This document shows positions 1 through 4,228 of a stretch of DNA of 5,918 nt, piece by piece. The position numbers and the translations under genes are program-made. How positions within the stretch are numbered: the stretch's first letter is position 1; each line of letters opens with the position of its first letter. Where the stretch lies: assembly GCA_021823875.1 (NCBI GenBank), contig JAKAMD010000229.1:1-5918 (forward strand), given 5' to 3'. The stretch comes from Pseudomonadota bacterium. GTDB taxonomy: Bacteria > Pseudomonadota > Alphaproteobacteria > Rhizobiales > Xanthobacteraceae. Under the pieces are notes generated by a model. That model saw only the letters and a program-made list of their open reading frames with translations. It ran no database searches and had not been told where the DNA came from.

Positions 1-221
1 CCAGCGGCTCGGTGCCGTTCCGGAAGGCCTATTTGCAATCGCTCATCGATGTGATCGAGGTCGATGACACTCAAATCCGCATCAAAGGCAGCAAAGACGT
101 CCTCGAACGCGCCGTGCTGGCCGGCGGGACCGGCCCTCTCGGGGGTTCGCAGATGAGTACTAAGTGGCGCGCCCTAGGGGATTCGAACCCCTGTTACCGC
201 CGTGAAAGGGCGATGTCCTAG
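1..221 (+). CDS. Serine site-specific recombinase, C-terminal end (5' end outside window)
   Basis: Open from the left edge in the frame beginning at base 3; the stop TAG is at 219-221. The visible ~72 residues contain LIDVIEVDD, IRIKGSK and LERAVLAG, which I recognise as the far C-terminus of large serine recombinases (resolvase/invertase domain, recombinase domain, zinc beta-ribbon) common on rhizobial islands and prophages. These enzymes cut and rejoin DNA at attachment sites through an N-terminal serine, which is not visible here. The last 18 codons (from Trp at 165-167) and the stop lie antisense to the tRNA-Glu gene, so the protein tail is encoded by tRNA sequence. This suggests the element to the left ends at or inside the tRNA 3' end. 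Whether the gene is intact cannot be judged. Identification rests on family memory, not an alignment. Confidence 0.75.
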   Translation, partial: SGSVPFRKAYLQSLIDVIEVDDTQIRIKGSKDVLERAVLAGGTGPLGGSQMSTKWRALGDSNPCYRRERAMS

Positions 222-240
222 GCCTCTAGACGAAGGGCGC
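165..240 (-). tRNA. tRNA-Glu, anticodon UUC
   Basis: Reading the minus strand from 240 gives a 76-nt cloverleaf. The acceptor stem GCGCCCT pairs perfectly with AGGGCGC, followed by discriminator G and a genome-encoded CCA (complement at 165-167). The anticodon loop CTTTCAC sits between a C-rich and a GGCGG stem and carries anticodon UUC (complement of 204-206). The T arm is AGGGG-TTCGAAT-CCCCT. The sequence matches the usual bacterial tRNA-Glu pattern. It decodes GAA/GAG and, as Glu-tRNA, also feeds tetrapyrrole synthesis in alphaproteobacteria only through other routes, so its role here is translation. The 3' half overlaps the end of the recombinase frame on the opposite strand. Confidence 0.98.
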
Positions 241-291
241 ATGCCGTGCTGCCAGGATTCCTGGGCACTGGGGCCCGGCGCAGCGCGGCGA

Positions 292-320
292 GGTATAAAG
301 AGCTTCGACCGGTACGGCAA
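292..320 (-). promoter_or_regulatory. Probable sigma-70 promoter of tRNA-Glu
   Basis: On the minus strand, TTGCCG (complement of 315-320) is followed after exactly 17 bp by TATACC (complement of 292-297). This places the predicted start near 285, about 45 nt ahead of the tRNA 5' end at 240. The tRNA-Pro gene has the same TTGCCG-17 bp-TAT arrangement. The match is by eye, with no start-site data. Confidence 0.5.
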
Positions 321-378
321 GCCGCCAGCGCGGCCCCCGGTACGGGCATACAAGGCGCAGAATTGGCCAGGCTGGGCC

Positions 379-837
379 TTACCAATGGCCGGTATTGGGC
401 ATGGATTTCCAGGGCTCCTGCGGCGGTTTTGGGGCACCGGCCTGCAACAGCTCGATCGAATGCTTGTCGGGCGAGCGCACGAAGGCCATGACCCCGTCGC
501 GCGGCGGCCGGTTGATGGTGACCCCGGCCTTCATCAGGCGCTCGCAGGTGGCGTAGATGTCATCGACCTCGTAGGCGAGGTGGCCGAAATAGCGTGCTTC
601 GCCGTAATCCTCGTCGCCGTCCCAGTTGTAGGTGAGCTCAACCTCCAGCCCCGGCCGGCCCATGGTCTTGCTCTCCGCGACCAACTTCTCGTCGCCCGGC
701 GCCACCAGGAACACCAGCGTGTAACGGCCCTTCTCGTCCACCCGGCGGCGGGTCTCTTTCAGGCCGAGCTTGTTGCAGTAGAAATCGAGCGCGGCATCGA
801 GATTGCGCACGCGCAACATAGTATGCAGATATCGCAT
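379..837 (-). CDS. gloA: Lactoylglutathione lyase (glyoxalase I)
   Basis: 152 residues, a single glyoxalase/vicinal-oxygen-chelate protein. It converts the hemithioacetal of methylglyoxal and glutathione to S-D-lactoylglutathione in the cytoplasm, the first step of methylglyoxal detoxification. The N-terminus RYLHTMLRV, the central VELTYNW and the C-terminal HSIELLQ closely resemble E. coli GloA. The four expected metal ligands are present: His5, Glu67, His86 and Glu129. It is somewhat longer than E. coli GloA (135 residues), with an insert around residues 48-62 and a Pro-rich tail ending NTGHW. The start ATG at 837 has GAGGA four bases upstream (complement of 842-846). The gene is divergent from the sirtuin across 62 bp and is followed on its own strand, 138 bp on, by tRNA-Glu, which appears to have its own promoter. 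Confidence 0.95.
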   Translation of the reverse strand: MRYLHTMLRVRNLDAALDFYCNKLGLKETRRRVDEKGRYTLVFLVAPGDEKLVAESKTMGRPGLEVELTYNWDGDEDYGEARYFGHLAYEVDDIYATCERLMKAGVTINRPPRDGVMAFVRSPDKHSIELLQAGAPKPPQEPWKSMPNTGHW

Positions 838-880
838 GGGATCCTCATGACCAAATAACCCGCCGGACGGGCCGCCTCTC

Positions 881-888
881 TATATAGT
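881..888 (+). promoter_or_regulatory. Possible -10 box in the gloA/sirtuin divergent region
   Basis: The 62-bp gap between the divergent starts is G+C-rich except for TATATAGT. TATAGT (883-888) matches the -10 consensus at five of six positions, and a start near 894 would make the sirtuin mRNA almost leaderless. Because TATATA is self-complementary, the same box could serve gloA. No -35 element is convincing on either strand, so this is weak. Confidence 0.3.
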
Positions 889-899
889 AATGTCACGCC

Positions 900-1661
900 A
901 TGATCGCATCCGACCTTGCGACCGCCACTGAGGCCCTGCGCGACCTGCTCGAGGGCGCCCGCGCCATCGTTCCATTCACGGGCGCGGGAATCTCGACGGA
1001 GTGCGGTATTCCCGATTTCCGCTCACCTGGCGGCCTCTGGACCAAGAATCGGCCGATCGACTTCGGCGATTTTCTCGCCAGCGGAGAAATGCGTGACGAG
1101 GCTTGGCGCCGCCGCTTCGCCATGGAGGAGAGTTTTGCGCAGGCTCGGCCCGGCCGCGGCCATCGTGCGCTGGCAAGTCTATACCGGGCCGGCAAAGTGC
1201 CAGGTCTGATCACGCAGAATATCGACAATTTGCATCAGGCCTCCGGCATCGACGCCGCGGACATCGTCGAGTTGCACGGCAATACCACCTACGCACTCTG
1301 CCTTGAGTGCGGCGAACGCTACGAATTGAGCTGGGTACGGGAGAGGTTCGAATCGAATGGACATCACGCGCCCGATTGCGCCTGCGGCGGCTTCGTCAAG
1401 ACCGCGACCGTGTCATTCGGGCAGGCCATGCCGGCCGATGCCATGCAGCGTGCTGAAGGCTTGAGCAGGAATTGCGATGTGTTTCTCGCCATCGGCTCGT
1501 CACTGGTGGTATGGCCGGCGGCCGGATTTCCCTTGATGGCAAAACGCAGCGGTGCATCGCTCGTTATCATCAATCGCGAGCCGACCGAATTCGATGATCT
1601 GGCCGATCTTGTCATTCACGACGACATCGGCGCGGTTCTTGCGCCCTTCATCAACCAGTGA
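900..1661 (+). CDS. Sir2-family NAD-dependent protein deacylase
   Basis: 253 residues, normal length for a bacterial single-domain sirtuin. It removes acyl groups from lysines using NAD+, giving nicotinamide and O-acyl-ADP-ribose, and acts in the cytoplasm. All core motifs are in order: FTGAGIS (26-32) and GIPDFRS (36-42) for NAD binding, TQNID (105-109), catalytic His126 in ELHG, and GSSLVVWP (199-206). The Rossmann strand LVIINREPTEFD is near 221-232. Zinc ligands are Cys134 and Cys137 plus Cys160 and Cys162, so the second pair is C-x-C rather than the commoner C-x2-C. The start at 900 is well fixed: an in-frame TAA lies at 888-890 with no other start codon between. No Shine-Dalgarno is visible, so translation may be nearly leaderless. 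Substrate class (acetyl versus succinyl) cannot be told. No partner domain suggests a defence role. Confidence 0.95.
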   Translation: MIASDLATATEALRDLLEGARAIVPFTGAGISTECGIPDFRSPGGLWTKNRPIDFGDFLASGEMRDEAWRRRFAMEESFAQARPGRGHRALASLYRAGKVPGLITQNIDNLHQASGIDAADIVELHGNTTYALCLECGERYELSWVRERFESNGHHAPDCACGGFVKTATVSFGQAMPADAMQRAEGLSRNCDVFLAIGSSLVVWPAAGFPLMAKRSGASLVIINREPTEFDDLADLVIHDDIGAVLAPFINQ

Positions 1662-1761
1662 TTCGCGCGGCGTTGCCGCTGTGTAAAGACTGTGCGCAAG
1701 CCCATTTTACGCTTTGCCGTCTTTCGACCGGTGTTATCTTGAGTTGAGTAGATTCGTTTAA

Positions 1762-1781
1762 GCGCCCCCTTGAAGAGGCGC
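1762..1781 (+). other. Small hairpin in the leader of the cold-shock gene
   Basis: GCGCC (1762-1766) can pair with GGCGC (1777-1781) around a 10-nt loop, ending 25 bases before the annotated start of the cold-shock gene. Cold-shock mRNAs often carry structured leaders, so this could modulate translation, but a 5-bp stem is weak. The rest of 1662-1806 shows only a GCGGC-GTT-GCCGC hairpin (1667-1679), just after the sirtuin stop and without a T tract, and no strong promoter. The best promoter candidate is TTTGCC (1713) with TATCTT (1735) at a 16-bp spacing. Confidence 0.25.
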
Positions 1782-1806
1782 CTATCAGGCGGCGGCGAGC
1801 GGCGTC

Positions 1807-2409
1807 ATGGCGTCGGACGGGATTGCATCAAAGATGTCTGGCACCAATCTCCGGCCCGGTACGGTCAGAGAAATTTCCGATGAGACGGCCACCGAACTGT
1901 TCGAGATGGCCGGCGTCATCAAGTGGTTCGATGTCTCCAAGGGGTTCGGCTTCATCGTCCCCGATAACGGCATGCCTGACGTGCTGCTGCACGTAACCTG
2001 CCTGCGCCGCGACGGTTACCAGACCGCCTACGAGGGCGCTCGGGTGGTATGTGAAGTGCTGCAGCGATCCAAGGGCCTGCAGGTGTTCCGCGTTATCTCC
2101 ATGGACGAGAGCTCGGCGGTGCATCCCGCGCAGATGCCGCCGGCGCGCACCCACGTGACCGTGCAGCCCACCAGCGGGTTGGAGCGGGCCATGGTGAAGT
2201 GGTTTAACCGCTTGCGCGGTTTCGGTTTTCTCACCCGCGGCGAGGGTACGCCGGACATCTTCGTGCACATGGAGACGCTGCGCCGGTACGGCATCGCCGA
2301 GCTCAGGCCAGGACAGACCGTGCTGGTGCGCTACGGCGACGGTCCCAAGGGCCTGATGGCGGCGGAAGTTCGGCCGGACGGCGGCTCGCTCGGGCCCGCC
2401 TCGCATTGA
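1807..2409 (+). CDS. Cold-shock protein with two tandem cold-shock domains
   Basis: 200 residues. Cold-shock domain 1 spans about 34-98, with VIKWFD, the RNP1-like KGFGFIV (45-51) and an RNP2-like VLLHV (59-63). Cold-shock domain 2 spans about 126-189, with MVKWFN, RGFGFLT (137-143) and IFVHM (151-155). Such domains bind single-stranded RNA/DNA and act as RNA chaperones or transcription antiterminators in the cytoplasm. The double-domain form of roughly 200 residues is, from memory, typical of Hyphomicrobiales; single-domain CspA is about 70. RNP2 of domain 1 lacks the usual aromatic (Leu-Leu-His in place of Phe-Val-His), so the domains may differ in ligand preference. The linker (about 99-125) is Pro-rich. 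The start is uncertain: ATG 1807 and ATG 1834 (Met10) both lack a good ribosome-binding site and the N-terminal 30 residues fall outside the domain. It is transcribed with the sirtuin but 145 bp away, and ends at a strong terminator. Confidence 0.92.
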   Translation: MASDGIASKMSGTNLRPGTVREISDETATELFEMAGVIKWFDVSKGFGFIVPDNGMPDVLLHVTCLRRDGYQTAYEGARVVCEVLQRSKGLQVFRVISMDESSAVHPAQMPPARTHVTVQPTSGLERAMVKWFNRLRGFGFLTRGEGTPDIFVHMETLRRYGIAELRPGQTVLVRYGDGPKGLMAAEVRPDGGSLGPASH

Positions 2410-2432
2410 CCGCCGGCATGGCCGGCGGTTTC
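2410..2432 (+). terminator. Rho-independent-type terminator after the cold-shock gene
   Basis: A perfect 8-bp G+C stem, CCGCCGGC (2410-2417) and GCCGGCGG (2421-2428), with a 3-nt ATG loop, starts immediately after the stop codon. It is followed by TTTCCGCTATTTT. The T tract is interrupted, so termination may be partial. Confidence 0.75.
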
Positions 2433-2481
2433 CGCTATTTTCCCGTTGTCGAAAGCTTCATGCCCGCGTAAAGCCGAGCGC

Positions 2482-2931
2482 ATGCGCTCTCTTTGGACGG
2501 CTTTCCTTTTGTTCGGACTGCTGATCGCGACTGGCCCGGCGCGGCCGGCGTCGCTGAAGTCGCTCGAAATCATCAGCAAGACCGGTGTGCACGTGTTTGC
2601 GGTCGAAATCGCCGACACCGAGGCCACGCGTGAGAAAGGCCTGATGTTCCGCAAGAAATTGCCGGAAGGGCAGGGGATGTTGTTCGATTTCCACCAGGAC
2701 CAGGATGTGGCCTTCTGGATGAAGAACACCTACATCCCGCTCGATATGATCTTCATCCGCGGCGACGGTCGTATCCTACGCATCGCCCAGAACACCACGC
2801 CGATGTCGACCGCGCTCATCCCTTCGGGCGGACCGGTTCGGGCGGTGCTCGAGGTGATCGCCGGAACTGCCGATAAGCTCGGCATCGCGGCGGGCGATCG
2901 CGTGGCTTTCCCGATCTTTAACGCGCGTTGA
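2482..2931 (+). CDS. DUF192 family protein with N-terminal signal peptide
   Basis: 149 residues from ATG 2482. That start puts MRSLWTAFLLFGLLIATG at the N-terminus, a textbook Sec signal peptide with likely cleavage after Pro-Ala near residue 23, so the protein should be periplasmic. An upstream in-frame TTG (2446) would add 12 polar residues before the signal and is less likely. The mature part is a DUF192 domain (PF02643): EKGLMFRKKL (51-60), the invariant-looking FWMKNTYIPLDMIFI (78-92), and AVLEVIAGTADKLGI (121-135) followed by GDRV. The family is small, widespread and of unknown biochemical function, so none is assigned. It follows the cold-shock gene beyond a terminator and precedes tRNA-Pro. 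I recall a cold-shock / DUF192 / tRNA-Pro order in related rhizobia, but this was not checked. Confidence 0.9.
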   Translation: MRSLWTAFLLFGLLIATGPARPASLKSLEIISKTGVHVFAVEIADTEATREKGLMFRKKLPEGQGMLFDFHQDQDVAFWMKNTYIPLDMIFIRGDGRILRIAQNTTPMSTALIPSGGPVRAVLEVIAGTADKLGIAAGDRVAFPIFNAR

Positions 2932-2940
2932 CGCCACTGC

Positions 2941-2969
2941 TTGCCGGCCTCAGCGTCGGCGTGTATGCG
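2941..2969 (+). promoter_or_regulatory. Probable sigma-70 promoter of tRNA-Pro
   Basis: TTGCCG (2941-2946) and TATGCG (2964-2969) are separated by exactly 17 bp, predicting a start near 2976, about 34 nt before the tRNA. The -35 is identical to that proposed for tRNA-Glu. Between promoter and tRNA lies a perfect 6-bp hairpin, TTCGGC-ACGA-GCCGAA (2985-3000), in the 5' leader. Confidence 0.45.
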
Positions 2970-3009
2970 AACCGGGTGACTGGCTTCGGCACGAGCCGAA
3001 CCACCGGGA

Positions 3010-3086
3010 CGGGGCATAGCGCAGTCTGGTAGCGCGTCTGCTTTGGGAGCAGAAGGTCGCAGGTTCGAATCCTGCTGCCCCGACCA
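3010..3086 (+). tRNA. tRNA-Pro, anticodon UGG
   Basis: 77-nt cloverleaf. The acceptor CGGGGCA pairs with TGCCCCG, followed by discriminator A and a genome-encoded CCA (3084-3086). The anticodon stem TCTGC/GCAGA encloses loop TTTGGGA with anticodon TGG at 3044-3046. The T arm is CAGG-TTCGAAT-CCTG. It decodes CCN proline codons, with UGG the broad-reading member. tRNA 3' ends are common integration sites, and a tyrosine integrase lies 1.1 kb downstream, but no second copy of the tRNA 3' end was seen in the window. Confidence 0.98.
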
Positions 3087-3164
3087 GCATTTGGCGGCGA
3101 CTTCCGGTGTTCCTGGCAAAGCATCGCACCGGCGTCATATTCAGCCGTTAGATGCGTTAAGTCA

Positions 3165-3190
3165 GGTCGGCTTCGGCCTTACCCCAAGGC
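3165..3190 (+). promoter_or_regulatory. Ribosome-binding site of the zinc-finger ORF inside competing hairpins
   Basis: The AAGG Shine-Dalgarno (3186-3189) sits seven bases before ATG 3197. It lies in the 3' arm of GCCTT-ACCCC-AAGGC (3176-3190), which would hide it. An alternative stem, GGTCG-GCTT-CGGCC (3165-3178, one G-U pair), uses the same GCC and would free it. The pairings are read directly; regulation is inference and the stems are short. Confidence 0.3.
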
Positions 3191-3196
3191 TTTCCC

Positions 3197-3451
3197 ATGA
3201 GCGAGCGCGACGCCGTCCGGCCGGTGCCGGAGGCGCCTTCTTTTTCCGGCGAAACGCCGACGGCAGCCGAATTGCGGGATTTCCGCCGCAAACATTGCGC
3301 GCAATGCGGTCGGCCCTTCGGGCTGACCCGCCGCCAGCGCGCCGGCAAGCAGTTCTGTTCTGCGCAATGCGTGGCCGACTACACGGCGGAAGCCCGCGCC
3401 GGCGGGCAGGTGCGGGCGCACTGGTACGATTTTCTCCATCTGCGCCGCTGA
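3197..3451 (+). CDS. Small protein with a four-cysteine zinc-finger-like module
   Basis: 84 residues; not recognised as a named family. The N-terminal 30 residues are Pro/Glu/Ala-rich and probably disordered. Residues 33-58 hold HCAQC, then Arg-rich sequence, then FCSAQC, i.e. C-x2-C-x16-C-x3-C (Cys34, Cys37, Cys54, Cys58). The Phe-Cys-Ser-x-x-Cys half resembles treble-clef or MYM-type zinc knuckles, so zinc binding is plausible. The C-terminus is basic and aromatic (HWYDFLHLRR). No membrane segment or signal is seen. The start is supported by AAGG seven bases upstream. The motif-rich, GC-rich frame looks genuinely coding. It lies 110 bp after tRNA-Pro on the same strand, with no promoter or terminator obvious between. 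It could be the last chromosomal gene before the degraded region or the first gene of the island. Nucleic-acid or protein binding is only a guess. Confidence 0.65.
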   Translation: MSERDAVRPVPEAPSFSGETPTAAELRDFRRKHCAQCGRPFGLTRRQRAGKQFCSAQCVADYTAEARAGGQVRAHWYDFLHLRR

Positions 3452-3479
3452 GGCAGGCCAGTATGAGAGCTTGAACCGG

Positions 3480-3705
3480 CCGCCGGTCGTGATTCTGGCG
3501 CAGCCGAACTCACTGATTGGGCCAGCGCTGTCGGCGCTGAAGAGCGACAACAACCTCCACATCTACGTCGGACTGGTGCTGCTAAGTCGGATTGACGCTG
3601 CTGATTGCGCTACCGGCAAAGAATGCCATCCTGATCGTCGAATTCGCGCGCGAATTGCGCGCCGACGGCGAGGTGCTTGGGGAAACGGCGATAGAACCGG
3701 CGCGC
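3480..3705 (+). pseudogene. Remnant of an RND (AcrB/HAE1-type) efflux pump gene
   Basis: Two short stretches in different frames together match the conserved membrane region around the proton-relay segment of RND pumps. The first (frame of 3471) reads LIGPALSALKSDNN then HIYVGLVLL. The second (frame of 3592) reads LLIALPAKNAILIVEFAREL followed by RADGEVLGETAIEPAR. Intact pumps have ...NNxYxQIGLVLLIALAAKNAILIVEFA... in one frame. Here a 19-bp imperfect duplication shifts the frame in the middle. Homology appears to start near 3487 and fade near 3705, so only about 70 of more than 1000 residues remain, with no start or stop of its own. It is non-functional debris of an inner-membrane drug/proton antiporter gene. 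The family match is by memory of the motif. Confidence 0.75.
3572..3606 (+). repeat. 19-bp-offset imperfect tandem duplication in the RND remnant
   Basis: ACTGGTGCTGCTAAGT (3572-3587) and ATTGACGCTGCTGATT (3591-3606) match at 11 of 16 positions and are offset by 19 bp. Because 19 is not a multiple of three, this accounts exactly for the shift between the two RND frames. Both copies encode the Leu-Leu that should occur once in GLVLLIAL. Confidence 0.55.
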
Positions 3706-3871
3706 CCAAATGTGTGGCGGCAAGCCCCGCGGTGCCGAGCGGTTCCGCGTAACCATAGACGCCACGGGCATACGGTTTTCGCCGCAGCGGCCCGTATGGC
3801 GTGCCGAGCGAATAAAACAGCGAATAGCTGTCGAATTTCTCGAGTGCGGCCCCTTCTGACATCCTTCGCAT
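3706..3871 (-). other. Minus-strand coding-like fragment of unknown origin
   Basis: Reading the minus strand from ATG 3871 (or ATG 3862) gives a fluent, aromatic and glycine-rich stretch: KFDSYSLFYSLGTPYGPLRR, then ARGVYGYAEPLGTAGLAATH. Codon choice looks coding-like down to about 3706. Beyond that the frame continues to 3563 only as antisense of the RND remnant, with low-complexity Arg-rich sequence. The best reading is a broken gene fragment joined to the RND remnant, or a small real gene with a fortuitous 3' end. I do not recognise the family and assign no function. Confidence 0.3.
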
Positions 3872-4228
3872 CGACGTTGTCAGTCAATAAACCGCTGCCA
3901 GAGTCCGAGTATTTCCATTTCGAATACTTTGGCCGTTTCAAATGCTGCCAATCCGCTGGTGGTTGTTTGCTACCACACTCGTCGCGGGGGAAGGCTAATA
4001 CGAAGCTTTTATCAGTTTTTTCTAAAGCATTGGAATCAATGCAGACTCCAGAGGAAATATAATTATTAGGATGTGAAGTGCATAAAATATGATTTTTGCT
4101 TGCCGTAGTTCCTTAAATACGCAACTATTAATCAGATATTAATGCGCGAACTTTGTGTCTTTACGACCTTTTGGTGCCGCTGGCGGCAGGGGTTGAAGGA
4201 AAGTTGAGCGTTCTCGAGTAGCAGCCCG
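3872..4228. other. A+T-rich intergenic block before the integrase
   Basis: This stretch holds no recognisable gene. From about 3890 the base composition falls sharply: bases 4021-4140 contain 38 G/C in 120 (32%), while the genes on both sides are clearly G+C-rich. It includes runs such as AATATAATTATTAGG and CATAAAATATGATTTTT. The block probably holds the integrase control region and possibly arm-type integrase sites, but I found no promoter with both boxes at good spacing. Foreign origin is inferred from composition. Confidence 0.5.
4127..4143. repeat. ATTAAT inverted/direct repeat upstream of the integrase
   Basis: ATTAAT (4127-4132) and ATTAAT (4138-4143) are separated by CAGAT. Each half is itself palindromic, so the repeat reads as both direct and inverted. 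It lies 85 bp ahead of the integrase start, a sensible place for a regulator or accessory recombination protein to bind. In A+T-rich DNA this can arise by chance. Confidence 0.3.

Noticed and set aside
202..858. 218-codon plus-strand open frame and shorter overlapping frames
   Set aside because: Antisense to gloA and tRNA-Glu; the protein has no motif and gloA is unambiguous.
1346..1356. GGTTCGAATC-like tRNA T-loop sequence inside the sirtuin gene
   Set aside because: No cloverleaf can be built around it and it lies in well-conserved coding sequence; chance match.
900..1661. Sirtuin as part of an anti-phage defence system (Thoeris, DSR or SIR2-pAgo like)
   Set aside because: It is a standard single-domain deacylase with no fused or adjacent TIR, argonaute, helicase or STAND partner, and sits in a housekeeping block.
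1828..2406. 192-codon minus-strand open frame
   Set aside because: Antisense shadow of the tandem cold-shock gene; histidine-rich nonsense peptide.
3582..4062. 119- and 156-codon frames spanning the debris region as real genes
   Set aside because: Apart from the RND motif and the minus-strand fragment, the peptides are basic, low-complexity and run through the A+T-rich block without coding character.
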